The position numbers were made by a program, and so were the translations under genes. A stretch of 64,000 nt of DNA from Sanderia malayensis (Eukaryota > Cnidaria > Scyphozoa > Semaeostomeae > Pelagiidae): contig RQOL01000699.1 of NCBI GenBank assembly GCA_013076295.1, positions 4,774,001 to 4,838,000 of the forward strand, written 5' to 3'. Below are positions 37,501 to 49,930 of the stretch, piece by piece; within the stretch, counting starts at the first letter, position 1, and every line of letters begins with the position of its first letter. The notes under the pieces were generated by a model. The model searched no databases. It was not told the DNA's origin and saw nothing but the letters and a program-made list of their open reading frames with translations.

Positions 37501-40480
37501 CGCAAAACTCTAAACAATAGCGGAAAACTCACAACAATAGCGCAAAACTCACAACAATAGCGGAAAACTCACAACAATAGCGGAAAACTCACAACAATAG
37601 CGGAAAACTCTAAGCAATAGCGGAAAAATCTCAACAATAGCGGAAAACTCTAACAACAGCGGAAAACTCTAAACAATAGCGGAAAACTCTAAACAATAGC
37701 GGAAAACTCTAACAATAGCGGAAAACTCTAATAATAGCGGAAAACTCTAAACAATAGCGGAAAACTCCAAACAATAGCGCAAAACTCACAACAATAGCGG
37801 AAAACTCACAACAATAGCGCAAAACTCACAACAATAGCGGAAAACTCACAACAATAGCGCAAAACTCCAAACAATAGCGCAAAACTCACAACAATAGCGG
37901 AAAACTCTAACAATAGCGGAAAACTCTAACAATAGCGGAAAACTCTAATAATAGCGGAAAACTCTAAACAATAGCGGAAAACTCCAAACAATAGCGCAAA
38001 ACTCACAACAATAGCGCAAAACTCACAACAATAGCGGAAAACTCTAAACAATAGCGCAAAACTCTAAACAATAGCGGAAAACTCACAACAATAGCGCAAA
38101 ACTCACAACAATAGCGCAAAACTCACAACAATAGCGGAAAACTCTAAACAATAGCGCAAAACTCTAAACAATAGCGGAAAACTCACAACAATAGCGCAAA
38201 ACTCACAACAATAGCGGAAAACTCACAACAATAGCGCAAAACTCACAACAATAGCGCAAAACTCTAAACAATAGCGCAAAACTCTAAACAATAGCGCAAA
38301 ACTCACAACAATAGCGCAAAACTCACAACAATAGCGGAAAACACACAACAATAGCGCAAAACTCACAACAATAGCGGAAAACTCTAAACAATAGCGGAAA
38401 AATCTCAACAATAGCGGAAAACTCACAACAATAGCGGAAAACTCTAAGCAATAGCGGAAAAATCTCAACAATAGCGGAAAACTCTAACAATAGCGGAAAA
38501 CTCTAAACAATAGCGGAAAACTCTAACAATAGCGGAAAACTCTAATAATAGCGGAAAACTCTAAACAATAGCGGAAAACTCCAAACAATAGCGCAAAACT
38601 CACAACAATAGCGGAAAACTCTAACAATAGCGGAAAACTCTAACAATAGCGGAAAACTCTAATAATAGCGGAAAACTCTAAACAATAGCGGAAAACTCCA
38701 AACAATAGCGCAAAACTCACAACAATAGCGCAAAACTCTAAACAATAGCGGAAAACTCACAACAATAGCGCAAAACTCACAACAATAGCGGAAAACTCAC
38801 AACAATAGCGGAAAACTCACAACAATAGCGGAAAACTCTAAGCAATAGCGGAAAAATCTCAACAATAGCGGAAAACTCTAACAATAGCGGAAAACTCTAA
38901 ACAATAGCGGAAAACTCTAAACAATAGCGGAAAACTCTAACAATAGCGGAAAACTCTAATAATAGCGGAAAACTCTAAACAATAGCGGAAAACTCCAAAC
39001 AATAGCGCAAAACTCACAACAATAGCGGAAAACTCTAATAATAGCGGAAAACTCTAAACAATAGCGGAAAACTCCAAACAATAGCGCAAAACTCACAACA
39101 ATAGCGGAAAACTCCAACAATAGCGGAAAACTCTAACAATAGCGGAAAACTCTAATAATAGCGGAAAACTCTAAACAATAGCGGAAAACTCCAAACAATA
39201 GCGCAAAACTCACAACAATAGCGCAAAACTCACAACAATAGCGGAAAACTCTAAACAATAGCGCAAAACTCTAAACAATAGCGGAAAACTCACAACAATA
39301 GCGCAAAACTCACAACAATAGCGGAAAACTCACAACAATAGCGCAAAACTCTAAACAATAGCGGAAAACTCACAACAATAGCGGGAAACTCTAACAATAG
39401 CGGAAAACTCTAACAATAGCGGAAAACTCTAATAATAGCGGAAAACTCTAAACAATAACGCAAAAATGTTCATTCATTCATATGGTTATAAATAAAACGC
39501 AAAAATCTCGCGAAACAGCCAGCAGCAGCAACAGACAACGCAGCATCATGATGAATACGGACAACACAAACAAAAAAAACCATGGTAGAAACAACGATGC
39601 TACTACACCTGCTGCTGGCACTGATCTGGATAATACTAATAATAAATATGGATAATAAAAATTATATTTATTGCTATATACTCTGCACACTGAACATTTG
39701 TAAGATGACGTAAAGGTGGGTGAGTACCCACCTTTACGTACTCCCGCCCACCTTTGTTTGCCGTGAATCCATAGTGAAAGGTGTTTGTTAGGCTCGCAAC
39801 GAAAAAGGGGCATAACGTTTGAATTCGGGGGGTCTTCCGCAAATATTATTGCAGATTCATACTCAGCCGGTCAGTGGCTATCGATTGATATATAATTTAC
39901 CCTATTTTGGCGTGGCCCCTAAACTGCAAATACGTTATAGCCCCCTCCTCTCCTGCCCCCTGGGGGATTAAAATAGAATTTACGTTATTTTATAAATGTT
40001 CATAAAAATGCAACAACTAGTATAGTAGTAACAAAGCATACCCAGCAAAGGCAGAAGATGTGGTGTTACTCCAGGGAAAACTTTCTCGAACTCTGTTGCT
40101 TCGGTTGCAAAACAACAAAATGCTCCTGCACACAGAATACCATGAGGATGATATCCAAATATGTAATTATTGTCTGGATTTAAATCAGCCGTCTTTACCA
40201 TCTCTATGGGAAAGTAATTTTTGAAATGCTTCCATATTTTTAGATGCCTCATAAATGAAGATCTTCGTCCTCCATGACTGGGCGTTCGCGAATCGTACAA
40301 ATAGGCCCATCCAAGATATAATAGTGCCAGAGGATAGTACGAGCTGAATAAAATCAACAGAATTGCAACAGCTCCAAGTAATGCACCAAAATAAAACGAA
40401 TAATAATACAAAACAACAGCCAACGTCTCAATTCTTCGATAAAGAGGAATTCTTAATGGAGCAAATTCAATCAACGCCAT
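31510..40480 (-). CDS. DGAT2/MOGAT-family acyltransferase
   Basis: Acyl-CoA:(mono/di)acylglycerol acyltransferase of the ER membrane, for triacylglycerol synthesis. Exon 1 (40480 to about 40050) begins MALIEFAPLRIPLYRR, has a hydrophobic pair (YYYSFYFGALLGAVAILLIL), KNYFPIEM with the YFP motif, and YIFGYHPHGILCAGAFC with the HPHG active site. The next exon (32656-32437) has PLFRDYLMSSGMCDVSRESC, VVGGAAESL and RRGFIRLAL. Then VPVFAFCETNLFNQ, where FCE replaces the usual FGE, and FYGRGIFQYTFGMLPF. The last exon ends QTQIKLIIE with the stop at 31510-31512. Family motifs are complete. DGAT2 versus MOGAT cannot be told from this sequence. The ~7.4 kb intron after exon 1 is almost filled by a minisatellite; other introns are small. 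Confidence 0.9.
32678..39466. repeat. Giant 20 bp minisatellite, ~340 copies, within an intron
   Basis: The unit is close to ACAATAGCGGAAAACTCACA, with 19-20 bp spacing over 6.8 kb. Main variants are GCGGAAAAC or GCGCAAAAC, and TCACAACAAT, TCTAAACAAT, TCTAACAAT, TCTAATAAT or TCCAAACAAT. There is higher-order structure. A long block with the rare AAACACACAAC variant recurs at about 35469, 35825, 37111 and 38340. The variant ATAGAGGAAAAC occurs only at 33337 and 33991, 654 bp apart. The array begins about 20 bp from the 3' splice site (exon start 32656) of the acyltransferase gene on the reverse strand. Reverse-strand ORFs such as FRYCLEFSAIVVSFALLL are products of the repeat, not genes. Confidence 0.97.
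39708..39739. repeat. Perfect hairpin, 14 bp stem
   Basis: ACGTAAAGGTGGGT at 39708-39721 pairs with ACCCACCTTTACGT at 39726-39739, leaving a GAGT loop. It lies in the acyltransferase intron just outside the minisatellite and may be an end of a decayed element. Confidence 0.7.
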
Positions 40481-40929
40481 GGTTCAGCAGTTTTCAAAAG
40501 AATTTTCTTTCACACTTCTTCTCTTTATCCCGCCATGTGACTTCAGTAGGTGTGAAGTGACTCAGACTCATTACAATGAACAAAACCCTAAAGCCCCAGC
40601 CCCCAGCCCCGAGTGATCTCCTGTCCAAAACGATAGCACATGTCATTTGACTATCACAGTCTCGACATGATGTTGATATCTCTTTGTTGCCTCATGTTGG
40701 CGAAACAAGTTGAAATTCTCGCTTCGCGTTCAGATTGATTTTCCGCGGTTCGTTTTTGTTGTTTGTTTGAATATCTTTTCGGTATTTACTTATACATCAA
40801 AAGATGGAACCGGGCAGTCCTTTGGATGTAAATAATACCGTATAGAGATGGATAAAAGATAATCTTATGTTCCATCTCTGTGTGGGAATTTGATGGTCTT
40901 GATTTGCATGCCCCTACAGCTGCATCACA

Positions 40930-41150
40930 TCCTCAAATTTGCCCCCGCCCTTAAAGTGCCCCTACGGCTTTTTTTTTTATTTGTGAATTCAATAAAACTC
41001 GGTACACTGACTTCAGATCTGAAAATTATTTTGAAATCAGACGCGTAGTTCACGAGTTATAACGTGTGGAAGTGTCGATGTTTCGTCATTTTCGCCATTT
41101 TCCTTGTCTCACTTTTAGGACTGGATCGAGTCCACTATGACATCATAGTG
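40930..41150 (+). repeat. Dispersed repeat, copy A
   Basis: It runs from AAGTGCCCCTACGGCTTTTT to TCTCACTTTTAGGACTGGAT and the palindrome GTCCACTATGACATCATAGTGG. A reversed copy with the same end blocks is at about 59497-59710. The middles are diverged, so this is an old dispersed family. Confidence 0.7.
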
Positions 41151-41226
41151 GCAGCCCCTTTTCTTCCCGTACTGAAGCAACAAATTTGACGTCGATTTTC
41201 TCTCATACTATGGACTCGATATTTGT

Positions 41227-41261
41227 TTTTTTTTGCCCCACCTGAAGTGGGGCAAAAAAAA
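41227..41261. repeat. Hairpin with 14 bp stem
   Basis: TTTTTTTTGCCCCA at 41227-41240 pairs with TGGGGCAAAAAAAA at 41248-41261, with a 7-base loop. Role unknown. Confidence 0.6.
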
Positions 41262-42378
41262 TATTAGCCCACCGCCCGCATACGAGGCTGCCATGGCTTG
41301 GGCCTTCAAATCTCAACTCCTTACATTCTTGGAATTCTTCGTCGTTGTCCAAGGATGAGCTGGTTTTTATTTCTGGTTTAAACTGGTTTCGCACAAACTG
41401 TTTTTTTATTGGTTTTACGGAAGGGGCGAGGTAAAAAAAATCATGATGTGATCACAGAGACTTGAAGCACAGAATAGGAAGAGAAGCAGAAGGGAAACTC
41501 TATCAAATTCATTTCATTCAACAACAAAAACATCTAGTAATTAATACAATGCAATACAGCTAAGTTAACTACAATGTAAGGTTTATAAGATAAGGTTGAA
41601 ACATGTCAAGAAATGTTGTCAAAAACACTGAGATAAACGCAGAGATTTTCGAGCCCAGTGCACGCTTCATGTTATGATAGGTTAAAGGTTTAGTAAATCC
41701 GAAAGCAATGTTAAACTTCGACAATTTTGATGCCACTTTTTAGATTCTTACACCTAGGTCAGAAAATATGCAAATTTTAATTTTTGTGCATAAATGAATG
41801 AAAGAAATATTTGATATCTCGGCCTAGCCCGGTTGCCCGGTAAGACTCACCGCACAGAATCACTTGGAAACCGATGAAAAGTAACTTCAGGGATCGCACT
41901 TTTGTTATTTCTGCAGTTCAATGCTGAGCAGCAACGATTCGAAACCCAATTTGCACTGGTCTTCTTCGGATTTTTAACGAAATACAAGAATGTATGAAAA
42001 GGCACAATAAATTTCTATACTGAAGCACGGTTGATGATCGATACCAATGAGCAAAAGGACGCTCGCCGAGAATTTTTAAATAAGTACTCGGGAAACGATT
42101 ATCGGTAGACCCGAAGTTGGCGTGAATACGAAGAGTCCACACCGAAAATAATAATCGCCGTTGTTGCTTTTGGCGGGAAACTTAATTCCGGTTATTTTGT
42201 CTTGTGCGTTGCTTGCTTTTGCAAATGTGCATGTTTGTAAATATGCATATAAATATAACTACCTAATTTCGTAACGTTTAAAATCGATAAGATAGCTTGC
42301 GAAGACTCTATGATATGGGAGGAGAAATGTAAATTGCTATGATGAATAGACACGTCTGAATGGTTCTTGTCCAGACAC

Positions 42379-42805
42379 TACACTCTTTTCGTTTTATAAG
42401 AATACTTAATTTTTCGCTGAGCCTCATTATTCTTAATTGTTTTCTATTTTGAGCCCCGGAATATTCTTAAATTATTCTTAGCGCGGCAAAAAAATACGGA
42501 TATGGCAGTACACTGCTATTATTATCATCAATGCCAAAAACGCATAACTATTACATGGCTAACAGAATAAGTCCTTATTTTCTGCAGCACAGATTTTGTC
42601 GACACTTTCATCGAAATTTGGATGAGTGTATTTAAAACCATTGCCTGTGAAAAACACACCAATTCAAAAATAAAAAACGCCTGCTAAAAATAATAGTTTC
42701 ACAAGATCGTGAGCCTGATAATATTCTTAAAATTTTCTTAAATTTCACGAATTTTGAGCCTCATTATTCTTATAAAGTTTATTCTTATAAAAAGAAAAGA
42801 GTGTA
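42379..42805. mobile_element. TA-flanked inverted-repeat element nested in the 2.1 kb transposon
   Basis: CACTCTTTTCGTTTTATAAG from 42381 is mirrored at 42780-42803 (CTTATAAAAAGAAAAGAGTG), with TA at both borders. The interior contains several copies of GAGCCTCATTATTCTTA. It has no ORF. It lies inside the 42029-44140 element and so arrived later. Confidence 0.75.
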
Positions 42806-43603
42806 ATGTCTATTTGTTACCTATTTTACTATTTTGGGATGATGGGGGTTTCTTCTATTCATACTATTAAATGGTTCTCTAAGCAGTTGAAAGTATAAAA
42901 TGCTTGCAATTTTGCAAAACGTTGGCGGTATCCACACTGTTTTTGGTTGCTAAAAATGGCTCATTGATGCAGCTACAGGGAAATTGCGTATGTTGTGGTG
43001 GGAAATTTTTAATTTGCACGTACGGGGGTCATTGTTTACAACAACAAAATTTTTCCTTGCTTAGAGAGCTATTTGTAAAAATAACAGGATCATTTGCCCG
43101 CAGATATTTTAGTATTGGTTTAAAAATTCTGGACTGTTTGTCCAGAAAGTAATTGTTTATGGTCTAAATGAAGTTTTGTAATGGTGCATGGCAAAACACG
43201 AGCTGTAATTCCGAAGCTATAACATGAAATATTTTCGCAGTTTTGGGCTTAAACTGTAGCCCATTCCTAAATCTAATAGGTATTTTATGATTTGTTAAAA
43301 AATAACTTCGATTTATTTGATTTGAGACCATTGTTCACGGCCTTGTGGGATTGTGTAAGTTGACAACACACACAACACACGAGCTGTTAATGCTTCAGAT
43401 TACCTGGAATATAGTTTCGACTTTTGGTTCATATTGAACCTTATTGATATATCTAACAGGTATTTTTAGGTTGGTTTTGCTGTATTCACTATTAGATGCC
43501 TGAATTATTGATTGAAAATAGAATTTTGTCGAATCTGAATCTTGTCCTGAATCTTGTCCTGGCGACATTAGAATAAGCATTTGCTTGCTATGTTTTTGTC
43601 TAG

Positions 43604-43733
43604 GCAAATGGCAGAGTGCAATCAATGTCAGAATCGATATCACAGGATGTGTGAGAGAATACCAGGTCAGGCATTCCATGACACAGATGTTGAATGGAAA
43701 TGCTCCCACTGTCAGAATAAACCTAATAACTAG
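43604..43733 (+). pseudogene. Half PHD-finger coding fragment
   Basis: After an acceptor-like TCTAG, the frame reads MAECNQCQNRYHRMCERIPG and then a WKCSHCQ block before a TAG stop at 43731-43733. The C-x2-C, Y-H-x2-C, W-x-C-x2-C spacing is the second half of a PHD finger. No first half was found upstream. It is probably the last exon of a gene lost from this element. A similar PHD-like module ends the OTU gene at 52141. Confidence 0.55.
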
Positions 43734-44236
43734 TATATTAAATAAGCAAGTAGGGCATTCCTGCAGAAGTCTGCAGGTTAAAAACTTCCCGACAACCAGT
43801 ATGCTCTGCTGGTAAGTTTGCTCCGGCGTTACTGTTATTTTCTATCAAATTGCGTTAAATGCACTAACGTTTTTTCGTGTTACATATTTTACATTTCACG
43901 TTGGCAAGAGTCAATAAAAAGTAACCAACTTCCCAACTTTGTGCAGCTTCGTAACTTTAACTCTTTTTAGGCCTGTCCTATCCTGTCCATTTAGTTGTGA
44001 TCGTGCGTGATGTTATTGTATTGTCGTTCGGACCGCGGGGGCACACTACCGAATACCGAATGCTCGAAATTTTACGACAAAACTCGGACATAAAATTTTT
44101 CGGTGAGGGTCCTTTTGCTCATTGGTATCGATCATCAACCCTGAAGCACAGAGCGTAAACATTTTTGGATGCATTAACCTCGTTTGCACGTTTCCTGTTA
44201 GCACATGCGCATAAAAAAAGTGTCCTCTGTGAATCG

Positions 44237-44281
44237 AGGTATTTTTTGCAACGAATTTCGGTTTTCCACAGCTGTGGAAAA
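44237..44281 (+). promoter_or_regulatory. Palindromic motif upstream of the KDZ transposase
   Basis: AGGTATTT at 44237, 19 bases, then a palindrome whose core TTCCACAGCTGTGGAA is at 44264-44279 (20 bp palindrome with its T/A flanks, 44262-44281). The same AGGTATTT-N19-TTCCACAGCTGTGGAA arrangement occurs in reverse at 57708-57750, upstream of the partner gene. It may be a terminal or transposase-binding region. Confidence 0.45.
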
Positions 44282-44359
44282 TTTAGGTGAAGCAGCAACA
44301 ACAACGCGTTCATGTTGTAGATTTGTGGTTGTGGTTGTTGTTGTCCTTAGTTTTTAATA

Positions 44360-47300
44360 ATGGCGACTCCTCCTTCTCCTTCTGTAGTAGCTGAAGATAA
44401 AGATGATGCTGCAGTCGTAAAGTTAGTTTTTCAAAAGGGGAATGAGAGAAGAAAGAAATTTAACGAAAGAAGAAAACAGAAGAATATTTTAAAGGGGAAA
44501 TTGGCTGAGTCGAAAACAGACAATGAATTTAATTATAATGCAGTAGCACTGTATGGTGGCCTAACAACTCGATCAAAAAGTCAGCAGCAGGGTACTGATC
44601 AGTCCCCTTTACGCTATTCACGTGTATCTGCTGAAGGGTTTACACCTAAAAAAAAACTCAAAAGCGAGGAATTTCGGGATATCGAGGTTCTTTCTCCTTT
44701 AGTAGGTGATGAAAGTGAGAGTAATGAGATTGAGACTGACAGTTTGTATGAGGAGGCGAGGGAGACGAATGAGGATGAGGATATTTGCAATTTGCTAGAG
44801 ACCACAGATTTTGACATGGGCAGAGACTCCGAAAGTGTCAAAAGTAATGACTTAGTGGCAAACAGTGAAAGTGTAAGTTCTACTCAGTGTTTTTATCAAT
44901 ACCACCAATCATTTTTTTTGGAAACCAAAACCCAACTCTTTTGATTGCTAAGTATGCTATATCACCAAACAGTGCAAGAAGCGTTAGATAGTGTTAAAGC
45001 TAGAAAGGTTATTTTATTTCATTTGCATCGCAAAATTTATCAAATCATATTGATATTAATATTAGTGTACATACATCTAGTTAATGTACATAATTAGTCG
45101 AAAATCAGAGTTGATAAATAATTATGGTTAAAATGTTGAAGATCAATGATATTGCAAAATATTTGTTGGAAACTATTTCCTTTTCAAACAATGTCTTTTG
45201 CTTCAATGTTCTGTTGCATACAGGAGTTGTGTAATTCTTTATGTGCACATAGCTCAATCTGGCTAGCTCAATCTGGCTAGCTCAATGTGGCTAGCCACAT
45301 AGCTCAATATGTCAAACTCTAGTTTATGTATGTAGAAAATATCTACATATCTATGGAATCTAGAAGCTGGGGTCTGAAAATAAGAAATCTGATTTCAGGT
45401 ATCTTTTAAACTTGATCCACTCTCAAATTACATTTTTGAATTGATGGAAAAGGATGGCATATCTCCTGCAAATGAGGATTACACTGCTTTTTGTGTGGTA
45501 GATTTTGCAGAGGAGCATGGAAAATTGAAGGTATACAACTGATGCCATAAAGATTACTAATTTTATTCATATTATACTAAGCAGATTCAAGAGTTTCTAG
45601 AAATGATCTCTATTTACCACCTGTTCTGTAAGTTTAAAGAGGTTACTTTAATACATGCAAGGTGCATCACAATATTGTTTTATTGTGTTATGTTACAAAA
45701 AATGCAAGGGAAATGATGCCATGAAACTCGTTCATACAGGTCCTGCCGTTTTAATTTGTGACAATTAAAGAGAATAGGAAGCCTTTTTATATTTGCTATT
45801 TGTGTTTATGTATAAACCAAGATACATGCAACTGAATGCTAAAGTTTTCAAAGCAATGAGTATAACATAGTATTTCTGATCTTACTACAGGAACGATCAT
45901 TTTTCTTTGTTGTACGAAAGCCAGTAAAGTTTGAAGACAGTTGGTCCTGGGTGTATGCATGTACTTGCAAAAAAGGTCAAACACAAATGCTGGAAACACT
46001 TTCCCAATTCATACCCATGTCAAAAAACGGTAATAAAGTCACATAATTTTACTTTTGCAAACAGTGAAGAGATACTGAAATATTTTTTGCCAAGACGAAT
46101 AATAAAATGACGATTTAAGGGGAAAAATTAAGAATATATTACATTTGTATTATTACATTAAGCATATAAGAGTAAGATAAGAGAAGAAACCAGTTTAATA
46201 AGATTTCTGACTGAAGATTATTGTCTTCCACATTACAGCATTCGAAGACAGGCATAGTGATAAATGCTTACATTTGAAAGCTGCCTCACACTTGCTTATA
46301 GAATTTGATTCTCGGAATAACATTGAACCTGAATCTCACTCAAACAGTGCTGGTAAGTTGAGTTATTGTATCAAAATTTTTTGTTCGAAACTTATCGATG
46401 CCATATCTTCCATTTCAAATTTGAATTTAATTTCGGAAAGTATCTTGTTGTGGTGGATAGTTACCGTATGATGAAATGATAAAACTTTTAGCTATCCTTG
46501 CTATGATTACTTTCAGCTTTTATACTATATATGCTTTCAGAAAATGACGTTGTTCATACTCCCGTATACAGTATGTCATACGATGACAAGTATGTGATTG
46601 TCTGGGAGCAAGATAGAAATATGTTTGGTGTAGTATCTGCTGTTCGTAACCATCTGTCGTGTTCGTCATGTCCCAATTCATCTGGATGCGCGCATGTTTC
46701 AATCTTAACAAAGTTAGAACATTCCTTGTTTTTACCTGCTAACGCCGAGAGAATCTTGGAATCAATTAAAGATAACCAAGACACTAGTAAGATTGATAAC
46801 CAAAGTTTATTATCTTGGCAAACTATTCCATTCAACAACGTGAAAGCCAACGAAATAAGGAATACGGAGCTTCAGCTTCTCTCTAAGAGCTATGGAAAAG
46901 ACAAAATTTCGTTGAAACCGATTGTTCCTGGTGACATCAATTGTACTGGGTGTGGAAGCGAATGGTCACGCGATGATCCTTTGTTAAGTAATTGGATTTA
47001 CAAGGAGAATGTAAAGCTTTATATGGACAATGGTATCTTTGAAGCAGATGGTTTGTTCTTGTATTTCGTTGTTTTTCTTTTGCTTTATATTATGTTGCAT
47101 ACGCTGTCAAAATCAATGTAAGATGTCATATGAATCGTTCTGGCCAGAAATCTTCAGGTTTAGATTCAAGTTGATCAGTGTTTTAAAAGATGATCGAATT
47201 TGTCACGCTTTAACCTTTAAGGTAGCAACAAGATAAGGAGACAACAGATTTTGAAACTGCCTTTTTTCAGTTTACCAGATAAAATGCAGTAACATCAACT

Positions 47301-49870
47301 GTCGCTGGGTTTTACAGTATGATGGTCTTGACGATGGTCTTTTGAACATGGGGTCGTACTTGGTCAGTCACAGAGTCCTGAAGCGCTACATGCTTAACTT
47401 TTTGCATGGAAGGTATCAAGTTACTTTATTATGCAGAGTCTTATGTTGCTTTAGTATGAATCTTAGCACAATTAACAAAAAAATCGCGTAGTACAAACAA
47501 TGGCTTTCCTTTCATCGGTGCCTCTTTCAATTCTTTTGCAGGATGCCTATATATGTTTTCCATATGATCTATATAAGGGAAAAAAGTGGCGACGGCTATT
47601 CTGAACACGTCAAGGATTTCACCTACAATAAATTTAAAAACTCTTGGTATTGCTATCTGAGCTTGCTAGACATTGACATTGATAAAGGATTTCAGTGTGA
47701 AATTTGTAAGGAGCAACCTTCTTTACTGATTATGGATGCAACATCTTTGTCATTTCGCAAAGAGCTATCTCACTGGAAATCATTTCTACAAGATGTACAA
47801 AATGCAGATAGTGATGATGTTATTCCAAGATGCAGGTATTTATTCATAAGATTAACTTTTTGATTCTATGCTTGATTTAATGTTGCTGTATATATATGCT
47901 GTGTATAATATATACGTAAAACACAAAATAAAGCAAAAATATAAAACAATAGAAACATAGAATAAAGTAAAACATATCACCGTATTCACATCCGTAGCAA
48001 ATTCACTGACCGTATCATGATCAGGGACAAGCAATGCAGATCACTATTGCTGCGCTATGCTGATAGTCACAGAAGAAAAAAGAAGCCTCTCTCTGCAGAT
48101 GAATTTGAAGACCTTCTCGCGAGAATTAGAGACGAATCCACCGAAATATTTGATTTGCTGCATTTCATACAGACCTCGTCGACAATTGCGGATCACTCGT
48201 ACGCTGCAGTAAACAATAAGGCAAGCAAAGAGTCAGCTTTCACCTGTCCAAAATTATGGGTCCCTTTCATTGAGGCAATAGGATGCTCAACACCAGTATG
48301 CGGATTTGTTCACCAGGATGCTGAATTGCTCAAAGCATTGCAAACCTTTATTGATTGCAAAGGAAGAATCAGCTCTACAACACTTTCCGTATTCCAAGAA
48401 AGATTTCCAGTTCTGTATGCCTTAATCATTTCCTTTCATGGTATGATGCCACCAAATGAGTTGATCCCGGTCTTAGCAATGATGATTAAAAAAGCTGAAA
48501 ATCCTTTCCTTGAGAATAGGGAAGTACAATTTAATCTCGTGGTTACGGACAAAGAAGATAACTGTGATACTATGTTTTCGCACTGGCCAGCAATCCCGAG
48601 AATTAGGAACAGAGGCGTGTATGCAGTGGATAAAGACAAGAACGCGAAGAGTTGTTTGAAAATCAGCAGAGGCCATCCATCTCTCCTTCCTGGCATTTTC
48701 ACAATGTTTTGTGAGCATGGTAAGTGATGGCATGGTACTCGGAGACTTGATGTTTTTAAGGAAACTAGATGAGCCATATTTTTTTTCTTTCTGGAAGTAG
48801 CTCCCCAACTTGTGGACAGAAAATAAGAAAAAAGGCACATTTTAAAGATGAAACACATTGATGTTATTTTGATTGTTCTTGGATTACATATAACAAGAAT
48901 TCTCTTGTTTATGTCCCACAGAAATATGCTATGGATTTGAGGTCATGCAAACAAATGAATCACCCGATGTCCCATTCAGGGTTATATTTACACGCTTTCA
49001 GGAAGGTAGGTAATCCTTACAAAAATCTTCTTATGAATCTGTTATTGCAGGGTTCAGTAAACAAGAATCTTAGCTGGACAGAAACTCCAGGGGGTATTCC
49101 GAAACTTTCTATACGGGGAGGTCCATGCCAGTATTTTATGTGACCTCAAATGTATTTATTGTTAGTTTACAGAACGCAACATAATGTTACTCCTTGAGAC
49201 AATATCTAGCTACGCTTTATTGTCAACTTTCATGTATAACTTCTACAGCTGACAATTTTTCGAAGACTATATTCCAAATAAATGAAACTAGCTGCAATTT
49301 TTTCTTCCAGCACCACGAATAATAGTTTACGATAACGCATGTAATTTGCATGATTACTGTCTCAACCGCCAGCCCAATTTCTTCCAGCATACACAATTTC
49401 TAGTTGACCGGCTTCACTGGAAAAACCATACAGGTAATTTTGAAAAGCCTTTTATTAAAACTGAATTGACAGATTGAGCCTCAGGTACCTTGTTACCCGC
49501 TAGACATTAAATCAAAATCAATTTTTGGTTTTCAAAATGGTTCATTGCATACATCAATCATAAAATGTAGAAATATTATCTAATCCATACCTTTTTGGAC
49601 ATTTTATAATCCCAGCACGGATACAACAATAGGAAAACTTTTTATTGTGTTAAAAAAGAATTGTTCGTTACTTTAGCTTGCAGCAGTGGATACAATTTGG
49701 ACCGATATCCTTTACTTCAGTCGCTGAACAGTCAGATCAACGAGCAAGTAAATTCATGCCTAAAGAGGATTAAGCCATCACTTTCGTACATGACCCATAA
49801 AAACTTCATGATACATTGTGCATTTTTTCTCTGGTATCGAAATTTGCTCACTGTAGAAAAAAAACAGTAA
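44360..49870 (+). CDS. KDZ-superfamily (Kyakuja-Dileera-Zisupton) transposase
   Basis: Eleven exons with consensus splice sites: 44360-44872, 45399-45530, 45891-46029, 46239-46352, 46541-47050, 47271-47412, 47542-47835, 47998-48719, 48922-49005, 49311-49433, 49677-49870. They sum to 2967 bases, exactly 988 codons plus stop. The N-terminus is charged. Two SWIM-type CxC...CxH zinc modules follow (CTCKKG with KCLHLKAA; CSSCPNSSGCAHV). Cys clusters come next (INCTGCGSEW; IKCSNINCRWVLQYDGLDDG). FQCEICKEQPSLLIMDATSL probably bears a catalytic Asp. The C-terminal KDZ core is HPSLLPGIFTMFCEHEICYG, then RIIVYDNACNLHDYC, FLVDRLHWKNHTACSSGY and LNSQINEQVNSCL. There is no stop or frameshift, so the gene may be active. 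The family assignment rests on these motifs. Confidence 0.88.
45250..45306. repeat. Short tandem repeat in KDZ intron 1
   Basis: Units of the form TAGCTCAATCTGGC (about 14 bp) repeat three times, ending in GTGGCTAGCCAC, a small palindrome. Confidence 0.7.
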
Positions 49871-49930
49871 AACGTGATAGCAGTTTGTTGTAGTGAGCAT
49901 GGAACAGGTAAGCAAATTACTTTATTATCG

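Larger units (their letters stand above)
42020..44149. mobile_element. 2.1 kb DNA transposon with 32 bp TIRs and 9 bp target duplication
   Basis: The element is 42029-44140 (2112 bp). Its left end GGTTGATGATCGATACCAAT... (42029-42060) is a perfect 32 bp inverted match to 44109-44140, and subterminal similarity continues inward. CTGAAGCAC flanks it on both sides (42020-42028 and 44141-44149), a perfect 9 bp target duplication. It carries one recognisable coding fragment, half a PHD finger at 43604-43733, and no complete transposase, so it appears to be a non-autonomous derivative. A 9 bp duplication is typical of Mutator-like elements; 8-9 bp also occurs elsewhere, so the superfamily is open. 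The start codon of the KDZ transposase lies 220 bp to its right. Confidence 0.9.

Noticed and set aside
35353..38471. Four identical 82-residue reverse-strand ORFs
   Set aside because: They are translations of the 20 bp minisatellite read with a 60 bp period; there is no independent coding evidence.
39478..39842. Reverse-strand ORFs near the minisatellite edge
   Set aside because: Low-complexity, intronic, crossing a hairpin; no domain recognised.
42904..43152. 82-residue plus-strand ORF with Cys residues as first half of the PHD finger
   Set aside because: Cys spacing does not match a PHD finger and there is no splice site linking it to 43604.
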